DNA from: an uncultured Bacilli bacterium
Lineage (GTDB): Bacteria; Bacillota_I; Bacilli_A; RF39; UBA660
Direction: 5' to 3'
Assembly (NCBI GenBank): GCA_934179675.1
Contig: CAKPQS010000003.1
Coordinates: 1-59,089 of the forward strand
DNA length: 59,089 nt
This document shows, one piece after another, positions 15,671-24,349 of this stretch (the first letter of the stretch is position 1; each line of letters opens with the position of its first letter). The notes under the pieces were generated by a model that was not told the DNA's origin, did not search any database, and was given only the letters and a program-made list of their open reading frames with translations. Position numbers and translations under genes: made by a program.

Positions 15671-16123
15671 TCAACTCAAAAATTCTTTTATTCTTTCTAA
15701 TGTTTTATCATCTGGGAACAATGGTTTACATTCTAGTTTATACATTATTTTATATTTCAATAAATAATTTAATATTAATAATATAGATATTGTTATTATT
15801 AAATCAAATGATAATATTAAAAACACATGATCACATATATAATTACATGCTTCTGGTGTTATATAATGTGTACAAATGACTATTATAACAAGAAATGTAA
15901 AGGCACTTAAAAATGTATGGAATATTGTTGCATTAATTTCTATTTTGTTTTTCTTATATGATTTTTTAAATAATTCCCAAATATTTGATTCTACTATTTT
16001 ACTTCTTTTATATAAAACGTTTTCTATTATTATAATTTCAAAAAATATATATATTATTTTTGATGATAGCCATATTAATAGTCCTAGTATTCCTACTAAT
16101 GATTCTGGCATTATATTATTCAT
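15671..16123 (-). CDS. Membrane protein of unknown function, 150 residues
   Basis: Start ATG after AGAGGCTAATC. Hydrophobic segments lie at about residues 10-35, 66-88 and 97-120, with a basic cytoplasmic loop (KKSYKKNKIEIN) between the first two and an acidic C-terminus. There is no recognised domain. The leader carries a strong hairpin at 16146-16170 enclosing its own ribosome binding site and a six-codon frame. Confidence 0.55.
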   Translation of the reverse strand: MNNIMPESLVGILGLLIWLSSKIIYIFFEIIIIENVLYKRSKIVESNIWELFKKSYKKNKIEINATIFHTFLSAFTFLVIIVICTHYITPEACNYICDHVFLILSFDLIITISILLILNYLLKYKIMYKLECKPLFPDDKTLERIKEFLS

Positions 16124-16145
16124 GATTAGCCTCTTTCTAATTTTT

Positions 16146-16170
16146 GTAGGAGGGCATATTACCCTCCTAC
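16146..16170 (-). promoter_or_regulatory. Leader hairpin hiding a ribosome binding site and mini-ORF
   Basis: GTAGGAGGG and CCCTCCTAC form a perfect 9-base stem. On the minus strand AGGAGGGTAAT is followed by an ATG and a six-codon frame (MPSYKN) ending just before the binding site of the 15671-16123 gene. No T-run follows on either strand, so it is more likely a translational switch than a terminator. Confidence 0.4.
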
Positions 16171-16364
16171 TGTAATGTATTGATTTTATATTTTCTTCTA
16201 GTTAATGATTGTTATTATTTTGTAATAAAATATGACAAATTTCGACAAAACATAGTTAATATGTAGTCTTATTAGTTAAAAATTTTGTATTTTTTGTGGT
16301 CCCCCAACCACGAATTAAAGATATTTATTGTGCATCTTTAAAACACTGTTTATTTTTTTAGTTA

Positions 16365-17186
16365 TCACGCTCCCCAATTGACTCTTTGCGTTACATCAAC
16401 AACCATCATATCATCATACTTAGTTGCATAACCTGGTATTCTAATTTCATACCAAAAATCTATATCATCTTTACTTAATGGATTTGATAATCTGCTTGTT
16501 GCATGTGCATAATCACCATATGTAGTAATATCTTGTACTACCTTGCTAGTATCAATTCTTAATACCGGGTAATAAAGAAATGAGTTCATAGAAGTTAAAG
16601 TTCCTGTTGGCAGTTTAAATGTAACTATTTCAACCTTATCATAAGAATAATAATTACCCTCAAAAGAAGATGAACATCCACTACTCTTGCACCAGTTTTG
16701 GTTAAATGTTGCCGAAATACCTAATTTTAAATTTTCTTCGTGACTTAATGCAATTATATCCCAGCTTCTGGTTGATGGCATTTTAAGCCAGTCAAGAGTT
16801 ATTTTATATCTATAATATTGTCCATTATTAACCTCAATTATATATACTGTCATTTTCTTATACTCCGTTTGACAATAACCATAGTTAGATGGACTTGCAA
16901 TACCCCCACCAATTGTTTCATCTGGATTTAAACTTAATTGTGGAAATTCTGAAGTATCTAAAGTTACCTTTTTAACTACTTCGCCACTTAAATTTTTATT
17001 CTCGTTATATAAACTTAAGCTCATTCCGTATATTTCTCTTTCTTCAAATCCGAGATTTAATAAATTGTTATATTCATCTGCTGTAATTGTTGCTTTACCA
17101 TTATCTATATAATGGATTTCATCAGCATGAACCATTATAGGAAGAATTATCATTGATAAAGCAATGAGTAAAAATATTTTTTTCAA
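16365..17186 (-). CDS. Secreted protein of unknown function, 273 residues
   Basis: The start is TTG with AAAGGAGGTATAG upstream; no better ATG exists before the signal peptide. Residues 1-21 are a signal peptide ending VHA. The mature protein is beta-rich, with cysteines in YGYCQTEYK, NWCKSSGCSS, and aromatic strands (YRYKITLDWLKMP). No anchor or domain is recognised. It follows the membrane HTH regulator at 17310-18074 but has its own promoter candidate. Two hairpins lie in the 200 bases after the gene. Confidence 0.6.
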   Translation of the reverse strand: MKKIFLLIALSMIILPIMVHADEIHYIDNGKATITADEYNNLLNLGFEEREIYGMSLSLYNENKNLSGEVVKKVTLDTSEFPQLSLNPDETIGGGIASPSNYGYCQTEYKKMTVYIIEVNNGQYYRYKITLDWLKMPSTRSWDIIALSHEENLKLGISATFNQNWCKSSGCSSSFEGNYYSYDKVEIVTFKLPTGTLTSMNSFLYYPVLRIDTSKVVQDITTYGDYAHATSRLSNPLSKDDIDFWYEIRIPGYATKYDDMMVVDVTQRVNWGA

Positions 17187-17217
17187 ACTATACCTCCTTT
17201 ACTTTTACTACGCTGTC

Positions 17218-17246
17218 ATTATAACAATTTTTGACAAAAACAGTCC
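17218..17246 (-). promoter_or_regulatory. Extended -10 promoter candidate (TGTTATAAT)
   Basis: TGTTATAAT is a full extended -10 element upstream of the TTG start at 17186. The -35 position reads GGACTG, which is poor, as often seen with extended -10 promoters. Confidence 0.4.
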
Positions 17247-17282
17247 ACCACTTTTAAGGCGAACAAGGTAGATTTAAAAGCG

Positions 17283-17311
17283 AAAGGAAGGAGCCAAACG
17301 TTCCTTCCTTC
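17283..17311 (-). terminator. Hairpin after the 17310-18074 gene
   Basis: AAGGAAGGA and TCCTTCCTT form a 9-base stem around nine bases, overlapping the stop codon region. The following T-run is short (CTTTTAAA), so termination may be partial. Confidence 0.45.
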
Positions 17312-18074
17312 ATTTTATATAGTATATTCGATTGTTATGATACTCTAGAAAACAATTAATTTTATATTCTTCAATAATATCTTTTTCATTATTAACAAGT
17401 TCCAATTTTAACATGCCATCAAATTCTTCTGTTTTTGGCTTAAATTTCGATACTAAAATATTTATTTCATTTATTTTAGTTACTAATTCATCAAATTTAA
17501 TTTCTTTTCCTTCTTCACTTTCATCTGTATTCACACCAGCAAACGAAAGAATATTTTTCCCATCAACATAAAAATTAAGTTTATAATCAAATATTTCAAA
17601 ATCATCATATTTTGCAGTATCATATACACAAAAATCATCAATAATAAGTGCATATCGTTTACCAACCTGATAAATATTGCCAGTTAATTTATAATCATCA
17701 GATTTACTATCAAACCTATATATTCTAAATCTATCATAATTATTACAAAAATACAGTAATAAAATTATAAAAGATATTAATATAACAATTAGTAAACCAA
17801 ATAACAAGTACCTTATTTTTTTATTTTCATATAATTTAACAATTTTAGGATCTAACTTTTCATCTCTTTTACCATTTAATATTTCATGAATACTAACATT
17901 AAAAACTTTAGCTATGTTATTTAACATAATAACATCTGGAACATTTATACCTCTTTCCCATTTGGATATAGTTTTGTCGCCCGTTCCAATTAATTCACCA
18001 AGTTCTGATTGTGTCATTCCCTTTGCTTTACGCATTTCAGCTATAAATTCTCCACTTTTAGTAAAATCATTCAT
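17310..18074 (-). CDS. Membrane-tethered XRE-family regulator
   Basis: 254 residues. Residues 8-65 form an XRE helix-turn-helix (AEMRKAKGMTQSELGELIG, then TISKWERGINVPDVIMLNNI). Residues 85-108 are a single membrane helix (LFGLLIVILISFIILLLYF). The rest, about 145 residues, is a beta-rich domain on the far side of the membrane with no recognised family. The layout suggests an external sensor tied to a cytoplasmic DNA-binding head. A promoter lies at 18112-18140. The secreted protein gene downstream (16365-17186) is a possible target or partner. Confidence 0.75.
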   Translation of the reverse strand: MNDFTKSGEFIAEMRKAKGMTQSELGELIGTGDKTISKWERGINVPDVIMLNNIAKVFNVSIHEILNGKRDEKLDPKIVKLYENKKIRYLLFGLLIVILISFIILLLYFCNNYDRFRIYRFDSKSDDYKLTGNIYQVGKRYALIIDDFCVYDTAKYDDFEIFDYKLNFYVDGKNILSFAGVNTDESEEGKEIKFDELVTKINEINILVSKFKPKTEEFDGMLKLELVNNEKDIIEEYKINCFLEYHNNRIYYIK

Positions 18075-18111
18075 AAATTACATCTCCCATAAAATAAATA
18101 CCACGTTTTTA

Positions 18112-18140
18112 ATTATAGCACTTTTATAAATTTATAAGAA
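18112..18140 (-). promoter_or_regulatory. Promoter TTCTTA-17-TATAAT with TG extension
   Basis: TGCTATAAT extended -10 (18117-18112) and TTCTTA at the -35 position with 17-base spacing, upstream of the membrane XRE regulator. Confidence 0.5.
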
Positions 18141-18159
18141 CTAGTTATAACTAATAGTT

Positions 18160-18189
18160 AAAGTAGGAATACAAATGTATTCCTACTTT
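18160..18189 (-). terminator. Terminator of the 18183-19073 gene
   Basis: AAAGTAGGAATACA and its perfect complement form a 14-base stem with a 2-base core; the stem includes the stop codon. The T-run after it is short. Confidence 0.55.
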
Positions 18190-19073
18190 GAAAGTAATTT
18201 AAATTCTTTTTTTGAATCTTCATCAGATTTCATATATTTATTTAAACCTGATATAAAACCATTACTAGTTATTAAATATTTTAACAATTTTAATTTACTA
18301 ACTTCAATTTGTTTATTTAAATTAGAACCAACTGACTCCATTTTTATATCACAAGTTTTATTATTATTTTTATTATACTCCCTCAAAACAGCACTATTCA
18401 TTTTTTCTAAATTTGTAGGAATTTTTTCATTTTCATGAACAATTACATCAAATTTAAGTGAATTAATTTTAGCATATAACTCATTTATTGTTGTACCAGC
18501 AGTTGTATAACTTACATTAAAAGGAGCATAAAAATTATCATAAGAATATCTAATAGAATATTCAACATTTGTAGTTTCCTTTAAATAATAATCCAAAACA
18601 AATTTAGGTAATCTACGTATTCTTATAAAAAATGGTGTATATTTTTGACATGATGGACAAGTAATATCAAATTTAAAATAGCCATCGATTTTATTATCGC
18701 TATAAAAAGTACCATTTTTAAATCCTAAATCACTTGTACAAATAAATGTAAGATTCTTCATAACACGATAGTCAACAGCAAATGGTTCAGTACAATTTTT
18801 ACATGCACAAGCATTATAGTACTTTTTACCCTCACCATCATAATCAACTGTTTTCATATAATCAATTTTATCATCTTTGCCAAATCTACCAAAGAGAATT
18901 CTTGGTGGTAAACCATAAGGCATTGGACCCCATCCAGGTCCCCATCCTGGACCCCAACCTGGTCCACGACCATAATATCCACCTGGTCCATAACCATAAT
19001 ATCCTCGAGGTCTTCCTGGTCCATGACAATTACATCCATCATGTCCCCCATGATCTCCTGGCCCATATAACAT
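18183..19073 (-). CDS. Gly/Pro/Trp/Tyr-rich protein with zinc-ribbon cysteines
   Basis: 296 residues from the ATG after GAGGTGATTATT. Residues 1-52 are rich in Gly, Pro, His, Tyr and Trp, with the tandem GPGWGPGWGPGWGP and a CNCHGPG site. Residues 85-145 carry two Cys pairs, CACKNC and CPSC, consistent with a zinc ribbon. The C-terminal 130 residues are alpha/beta with no motif I know. A Gly/Tyr/His-rich head is seen in some spore-coat and secreted structural proteins, but no signal peptide or membrane helix is present, so it is likely cytoplasmic or spore-associated. Composition differs sharply from its neighbours. Confidence 0.6.
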   Translation of the reverse strand: MLYGPGDHGGHDGCNCHGPGRPRGYYGYGPGGYYGRGPGWGPGWGPGWGPMPYGLPPRILFGRFGKDDKIDYMKTVDYDGEGKKYYNACACKNCTEPFAVDYRVMKNLTFICTSDLGFKNGTFYSDNKIDGYFKFDITCPSCQKYTPFFIRIRRLPKFVLDYYLKETTNVEYSIRYSYDNFYAPFNVSYTTAGTTINELYAKINSLKFDVIVHENEKIPTNLEKMNSAVLREYNKNNNKTCDIKMESVGSNLNKQIEVSKLKLLKYLITSNGFISGLNKYMKSDEDSKKEFKLLSK

Positions 19074-19184
19074 AATAATCACCTCATCACTATATAAATA
19101 ATACTTTATTTATAAAAATATGTCAAATTTAAATAAATTTTTTTATTTTAGCAAAAAAAATGATATAATGATTATGGTGATATT

Positions 19185-20870
19185 ATGGAAAATAAAAAAC
19201 AATCAAAAATATTAATTATTTTAGCGCTAATAGTTGCATTAAGCTTTTTAGTTTTTCTCGTAATTAATATTAAAAAAGAAAATCTTAATTTACTCATTAC
19301 AGCTCTATTAATTAGTTTAATGTCAATTCTATTATTAATTCCAACCAAAAAAAATAAAATTTATAACTTTATTGCACTCCTTATTATTGGATTAACAGGA
19401 TTTAATGCATACACATTTGCGCGACCAATAAATATAAAAAATGAAACTAATTATATTTTAAATTTACAAAATAAATCATTAACTGATGCTTTGAATTATG
19501 CAAAAGAAAATAATATAAATATAGTTGAAAAATATGATTACAGTGATTATATTGCCAAATATTATATTATAAATCAAAACATAATAAATGAACCATTAAA
19601 TAATATAAAAGAACTAGAACTAATTATATCTAAAGGACCAAACTATGATTTAACAACAACAATTCCATCATTTGTAGGCGAAAATATAGATGAATTAATC
19701 AAATTTATAAATAATAATTATCTAAATAATGTTGAAATAAACTTTATTACAAATGAAAATGAACCAAATACAATAATAAGTCAATCATTAACAGGAAACA
19801 TAAAAAGAAATGATAAATTAGTAATCGAAGTTGCCAAAGCCGAATTTAAAGAAATAGAAATGACTAATTTAGTAAACAAATCATTATTTGAGGCTAAACT
19901 ATGGTTAGATATGAATAACATAAAATATAAAGTTGAATATGATTATAATGAAATTGATAAAAATTATATATTTAAACAAAGCATTAATGAAAATACTAAA
20001 TTAACAGAAAATGATAATGTTACAATATATGTTTCCAAAGGAAAAAGTATAACTGTTCCAAATTTAAAAGAAATGTCTAAAGAAGAAATAACAAAATGGA
20101 TAACAGATAATAACTTAAATGTTGAATACAAAGAAGATTATAATAAAGAATATGAAATGGGCAAAATAATAGATACTAATTATAAAAAAAATGATGTTAT
20201 TGAACAAGGAACAACAATTATAATAACAACAAGTAAAGGAACACTTAAAATGATTAAATTTACTACTCTATCTGATTTTAAAATATGGGCAGCAAATAAT
20301 AATATAAAATATGATATAAATTATAGTTTTAGTAATACTGTTCCTAAAAATGGTTTAATAAAATCATCTCATAACGAAGAAGACGTTATAGCCGATTCTG
20401 ATACTATAATATTAACAATATCAAACGGAAAAGCAGTAACAATGCCTAATTTTAAAGGAATGAAGAAATCAGAAATTGAAAATAAATGTAATTCGTTAAA
20501 TCTTAACTGTTCATTTTATTACTATGGCTACACAATTGGAACAGAAAAAGATATTGCTATAACACAAACAATAAATGCATCTAAACAAGTAGCAACAGGA
20601 ACATATGTAAAAATATCATTAAGTAGTGGTATTGCAAAAACATTTACAATAGAAATAAATGAAACAGATTTAGTTATTAATAATGCATCTAAAACAATTG
20701 AAAATCTGAAAAAATTATTTAATCAAAAATATCCAGGAGTTATATTTACATTTACAACTAAAGCAAGTAATACATATAATAATGCTGGATTCATCCATGA
20801 AAATTCTAATGTAAAAAATGGTACAAAAGTAGTACAAGGTAAAACATACACAGTAACAATAACAAGTTAA
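19185..20870 (+). CDS. Membrane protein with tandem PASTA domains and no kinase
   Basis: 561 residues; start ATG after GGTGATATT with TGATATAAT upstream. Three membrane helices (about 8-27, 33-51 and 60-80) are followed by six or so PASTA-like units from about residue 85 to 495; boundaries such as VTIYVSKGKSITVPNLKEMS and ILTISNGKAVTMPNFKGM are typical. The last 70 residues differ. PASTA domains bind muropeptides and cell-wall precursors in PknB-type kinases and some PBPs; here no kinase or transpeptidase is attached. It is divergent from the Gly-rich protein gene and ends in a bidirectional terminator. Confidence 0.8.
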   Translation: MENKKQSKILIILALIVALSFLVFLVINIKKENLNLLITALLISLMSILLLIPTKKNKIYNFIALLIIGLTGFNAYTFARPINIKNETNYILNLQNKSLTDALNYAKENNINIVEKYDYSDYIAKYYIINQNIINEPLNNIKELELIISKGPNYDLTTTIPSFVGENIDELIKFINNNYLNNVEINFITNENEPNTIISQSLTGNIKRNDKLVIEVAKAEFKEIEMTNLVNKSLFEAKLWLDMNNIKYKVEYDYNEIDKNYIFKQSINENTKLTENDNVTIYVSKGKSITVPNLKEMSKEEITKWITDNNLNVEYKEDYNKEYEMGKIIDTNYKKNDVIEQGTTIIITTSKGTLKMIKFTTLSDFKIWAANNNIKYDINYSFSNTVPKNGLIKSSHNEEDVIADSDTIILTISNGKAVTMPNFKGMKKSEIENKCNSLNLNCSFYYYGYTIGTEKDIAITQTINASKQVATGTYVKISLSSGIAKTFTIEINETDLVINNASKTIENLKKLFNQKYPGVIFTFTTKASNTYNNAGFIHENSNVKNGTKVVQGKTYTVTITS

Positions 20871-20871
20871 G

Positions 20872-20895
20872 AGAGTTCAAATTGAACTCTTTTTA
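20872..20895 (+). terminator. Terminator after the PASTA gene
   Basis: AGAGTTC and GAACTCT pair around AAATT, followed by TTTTT. It sits between convergent genes and could also stop spoIVFB transcription from the other side. Confidence 0.75.
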
Positions 20896-20896
20896 A

Positions 20897-21604
20897 CTAT
20901 TTATTAAAAAAGCTCAAATATTTTTTTTCTTCGATATAATTATTTTTATATTTTATATAATGATATCTTCCTTTATACATATAATTAATATTATCAATCT
21001 TTTTTATAAATAAAAAATTAAAATTATATAATAATCTTTCTAAAATAAACATATTAAATAAATATTTTCTATTTTTATAAAATTCAATTGATCTCATAAA
21101 TAAAATACTAAATATTAATATATAAATTAAATTAAAATTAAAAATAAAATAAATCAAAATTGATAATGATAAAATATAACTACTAATAAATAAAAATTTA
21201 TTACTTTTTTTATAAGGAAAAATTAAATATAAAAAACAAACAAATATTTTTGAACCATCTAAAGGATAAATTGGTAATAAATTAAAAACAATTAAAAATA
21301 AATGAATCTCATAATATTTCTTCAAAACTAAATAACATAAACATTGAAAAAGCGGTCCACTAATTGCAATTAAAAAATTTTTAATAATTGAATCATTTAT
21401 TTTCATATCAAATATAGTTAATAATCCACAAGGATATACATTAATTTTCATAACTTTATACCCAAAACCAAAAGCTACAATTATATGCCCAAATTCATGA
21501 ACAATTAAATAGATCATCATAAACAAAAAAGGCTTAAAAAAGCCTGTTACTAAGAAAATAAAAGAAAAAACATAAAATAAAGGATTAATGTATATATTCT
21601 TCAT
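20897..21604 (-). CDS. spoIVFB: SpoIVFB-like intramembrane M50 zinc metalloprotease
   Basis: 235 residues from the ATG at 21604; an ATG at 21622 is also in frame but its purine block touches the codon. The zinc motif HEFGH is at residues 36-40 within a membrane helix, and the third ligand motif NLLPIYPLDGSKI lies near 118. About five further hydrophobic segments follow. In Bacillus, SpoIVFB cuts pro-SigmaK in the mother cell. Its partner SpoIVFA is the overlapping upstream gene, and the order with mreC-mreD matches Bacillus. The target here is inferred. Confidence 0.88.
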   Translation of the reverse strand: MKNIYINPLFYVFSFIFLVTGFFKPFLFMMIYLIVHEFGHIIVAFGFGYKVMKINVYPCGLLTIFDMKINDSIIKNFLIAISGPLFQCLCYLVLKKYYEIHLFLIVFNLLPIYPLDGSKIFVCFLYLIFPYKKSNKFLFISSYILSLSILIYFIFNFNLIYILIFSILFMRSIEFYKNRKYLFNMFILERLLYNFNFLFIKKIDNINYMYKGRYHYIKYKNNYIEEKKYLSFFNK

Positions 21605-22100
21605 AATTAAGTATATTGCCATCCTTTTTAAAAACCAAATAAATACTACTATCCTTAGAAGTTCCTATTAGTTCACCCTCTTTAATATAATCATATAATT
21701 TAACAGACTCATTAATATTTGCATACCAAACATCTATACCAGTATTAAGTGAAATAATAACAGTATTTCCATAATTTTCTTTTTCACCAATAAAAAGTAC
21801 TAAACCTGTACCAATTGATGGAATTAAATAATTGTTTTCAACTGTTAACTTAACACCATCTAAATAAGGTTCCTCTAAACTATAAGATAATTTTTCATTA
21901 AAAACCTGAACATTATTATTTTTAAAAAATAAAAGTGAACCAAAATATTTTTCATACCAATTATTTATTTTTATAAAAGGCATACTTGTTTCATAAACAT
22001 GACTATAAAAGAAATTATTAAATTTTTTATTTGTTTTTATACTTATAAGAATAACAAGAGTAATTATTACTACTATTAATATTTTGTTTATTTTTCTCAT
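21585..22100 (-). CDS. spoIVFA: SpoIVFA-like membrane-anchored LytM/M23-fold protein
   Basis: 171 residues; residues 6-22 are the membrane helix. Residues 95-170 look like a degenerate M23 fold (SIGTGLVLFIGEKENYGNTV, DVWYANI, KEGELIGTSKD) that lacks the HxH and HxxxD zinc ligands, as expected of SpoIVFA, which holds SpoIVFB inactive until the forespore signal. It overlaps mreD by 74 bases and spoIVFB by 20. Assignment rests on order and fold; direct similarity is low. Confidence 0.72.
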   Translation of the reverse strand: MRKINKILIVVIITLVILISIKTNKKFNNFFYSHVYETSMPFIKINNWYEKYFGSLLFFKNNNVQVFNEKLSYSLEEPYLDGVKLTVENNYLIPSIGTGLVLFIGEKENYGNTVIISLNTGIDVWYANINESVKLYDYIKEGELIGTSKDSSIYLVFKKDGNILNYEEYIH

Positions 22101-22443
22101 ACTTAATTATATTAATTAATAAATAAAATATACATGGAATAAAAGAAAATAAAAATATCCTTTTATAATCAAATGAACTTACAGTAATTAAATAATATAT
22201 AAAAACCATAAAATAAAGAATAAATAAATTTAAAAATATATTTTTTTTGAAAAATTTATAAATTAAATTAGTAATTAAATACCATCCAATTAAATAAAAA
22301 CAATAATATTTAATATAAAATAAATCCATAAATAATCCTAAAATGATTATATTTAATAAATTAGTTCTAAAAAGAAAAAAATAATTAAAAGCAATTAATG
22401 TATTAATACCAAAATAGCTCAAAATAATATCTGAAATAATCAT
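22027..22443 (-). CDS. mreD: Rod shape-determining protein MreD
   Basis: 138 residues with four or five hydrophobic segments, the normal build of MreD, a membrane part of the elongation machinery. The ATG overlaps the mreC stop (ATGA). Sequence conservation in MreD is low, so the call rests on size, topology and its place after mreC. The C-terminus is Asn/Tyr/Lys-rich and read through into the start of spoIVFA. Confidence 0.75.
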   Translation of the reverse strand: MIISDIILSYFGINTLIAFNYFFLFRTNLLNIIILGLFMDLFYIKYYCFYLIGWYLITNLIYKFFKKNIFLNLFILYFMVFIYYLITVSSFDYKRIFLFSFIPCIFYLLINIIKYEKNKQNINSSNNYSCYSYKYKNK

Positions 22444-23168
22444 TTAATAATGACACCTACTATATCATAAAAATCATAACTTTTTACTTTTAATATTTTA
22501 GCAAGTTCAAAATCATCATAAGATATTTCTTCAACATCACCAATCAATAATCCACTTGGAATATCCATTGAAAATTTACCTGTAACAACATGATCACCAA
22601 TTTTCACATCACCACTTATTCCACTTATATAATAATAACCATCTTTATAATAATCTATTTGACCATAACAATTACTCGAACTTATCATAACAGGATATTT
22701 CATATTAGTAATTAATTTTACACGGCTATAATTATCACCTACTTCATTTACAATACCAATAAATGATCCACTTGTAATAACAGCATTACCAATTTTAATA
22801 TTTTCTTTTTTCCCTTTATTTATAACTAAATAATCATACATATATGATTTTTCTATAATATCAGCATAAATAATAGTATAACTATTTTTAGGAATATTTA
22901 ATTGATTTCTTAATTCATTATTTTCTTTTTCTAACATTTCATAACTTACTATTAATTCTTCATAAGAATTAATCTTTTTTTCATAATCATCTATTACTGA
23001 AAGCAAATAAGTTTTCGTACTATTAAGTCTTTTTTTATAATTTATTTTTTTAACAACATAACTAAATTTATTTAAAATAAAGGCTTTTGTTTCATTAAAA
23101 AAATTAAATTTCCAAGCCATTGTACATATAACAGCAATACTAAGTAATATTACTATTATTTTTTTCAT
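22440..23168 (-). CDS. mreC: Rod shape-determining protein MreC
   Basis: 242 residues: membrane helix 4-20, coiled coil about 55-95 (YEKKINSYEELIVSYEMLEK), then the paired beta-barrel domain (VINKGKKENIKIGNAVI, FIGIVNEVGDNYSRV, DIPSGLLIGDVEEI). MreC links PBPs to the elongasome. Start ATG after GGTGATTT, overlapping the radC stop. mreB is not in this cluster, unlike Bacillus. Confidence 0.9.
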   Translation of the reverse strand: MKKIIVILLSIAVICTMAWKFNFFNETKAFILNKFSYVVKKINYKKRLNSTKTYLLSVIDDYEKKINSYEELIVSYEMLEKENNELRNQLNIPKNSYTIIYADIIEKSYMYDYLVINKGKKENIKIGNAVITSGSFIGIVNEVGDNYSRVKLITNMKYPVMISSSNCYGQIDYYKDGYYYISGISGDVKIGDHVVTGKFSMDIPSGLLIGDVEEISYDDFELAKILKVKSYDFYDIVGVIIK

Positions 23169-23842
23169 AAATCACCATTTTCAAAAAAACTATAATAACC
23201 ATTTTTACTAATTATTATATGATCATTTATATCAAACCCCATGATTTTACCAATATTTATCAATGATTTTGTTAAATATATATCTTCATTACTAGGATTT
23301 AAAATACCACTTGGATGATTATGAACACATATTATACTAGACGCACTTAATAAATAAGCTTCTTTAAATATTTCTCGTGGATGAACTAAACTACGATCTA
23401 ATGTACCTTTAAATAATAGTTTATATGATAAAATTCTTTTATGTTTGTCTAAATAAATACAATAAAAATTTTCTTGCATTTCTGCACCAATTTTATCTTT
23501 AAAATATTCATATATTAAATCAGGAGATTTAAAAATAACATTATTTAATGTATTTATATTTTGATTCATCCTTTTTGATAATTCAATTAAAGCAAGTAAT
23601 ATACATGCTTTAGCATTCCCTATTCCTTCAATTTTAATTAATTCTTGATAATTTTTATTTTTTAATTCTCCAATATTTTTAATACTACAAAGTAATGTAT
23701 TAGCAATATCTTTTACTCCTTTATTTTTATTTCCACTTCCCAAAATTATCGATATCAATTCTTCATTACTTAAATTTTCAGCACCAATTTCAAGTAATCT
23801 TTCCCTAGGGCGATCATTCACTGGAATACTCTTTATTTTCAT
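23165..23842 (-). CDS. radC: RadC family JAB-domain protein
   Basis: 225 residues from the ATG after GAGGAGGTATATA. Residues 1-85 hold the UPF0758 N-terminal region with a helix-hairpin-helix (LIKIEGIGNAKA). The JAB metal site is HNHPSG with the downstream S-N-E-D of GILNPSNED. RadC has no settled role in repair despite its name. It overlaps the SPOR-like gene by 29 bases and mreC by four. The spoIIB-radC-mre order matches Bacillus, with maf and mreB absent. Confidence 0.93.
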   Translation of the reverse strand: MKIKSIPVNDRPRERLLEIGAENLSNEELISIILGSGNKNKGVKDIANTLLCSIKNIGELKNKNYQELIKIEGIGNAKACILLALIELSKRMNQNINTLNNVIFKSPDLIYEYFKDKIGAEMQENFYCIYLDKHKRILSYKLLFKGTLDRSLVHPREIFKEAYLLSASSIICVHNHPSGILNPSNEDIYLTKSLINIGKIMGFDINDHIIISKNGYYSFFENGDL

Positions 23843-24272
23843 TATATACCTCCTCGTAAACACTAAGAACATTAGCATTTATTGCTTCAATAGTTTTTTG
23901 ATCATTTGTTTTTTCTAATAACAAATCATATTGTTTTAAAGTTTCTGTAAAATTATTTGCGTTCATATTAACTTCTTTCACATATATACTATACCCTAAA
24001 TCTTCAAAATAACCTTTTAATTTATCAACATTGTTAGAATTTGTTGTGAAAGCTGAATATACATAATACATATCACCATTTTTTTCATATATGTAGTAAT
24101 TTAAATTAACATTTTCTTTAACTGAATCAAGACTTGAATATACACCTTGTTGAAAAACATAAACATTTACACTTTCATTAAATGTCATTGTAGCATTATA
24201 AGAAGAATAAAATAGTTTAGTAAAAACTAGACCTACAACAAGTCCAAAAATAATAGGTAAAATCTTTTTCAT
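23814..24272 (-). CDS. Membrane-anchored SPOR-like protein, possibly SpoIIB
   Basis: 152 residues. Residues 4-21 are a membrane helix. Residues 35-100 follow the SPOR pattern (VNVYVFQQGVYSSLDSVKENV, then MYYVYSAFTTNSNNVDKLKGYFEDLGYSIYV), a fold that binds denuded glycan strands. In Bacillus, spoIIB, a SPOR protein needed for septal thinning in engulfment, lies just upstream of maf-radC-mreB; the same place here supports a SpoIIB role. Start ATG after AAAGGAATTAAAAA. Assignment is from order plus fold. Confidence 0.6.
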   Translation of the reverse strand: MKKILPIIFGLVVGLVFTKLFYSSYNATMTFNESVNVYVFQQGVYSSLDSVKENVNLNYYIYEKNGDMYYVYSAFTTNSNNVDKLKGYFEDLGYSIYVKEVNMNANNFTETLKQYDLLLEKTNDQKTIEAINANVLSVYEEVYNENKEYSSE

Positions 24273-24349
24273 TTTTTAATTCCTTTCAAATTTATTATAC
24301 AATTATTGTTTTAAAAATTATGTCAAAAAAAAGAAAGATATAAATCTTT

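Noticed and set aside
18782..19075. Plus-strand frame opposite the Gly/Pro-rich gene, rich in His and Asn
   Set aside because: It is the antisense of GPGW codons. The minus-strand frame has the binding site and the zinc-ribbon cysteines.
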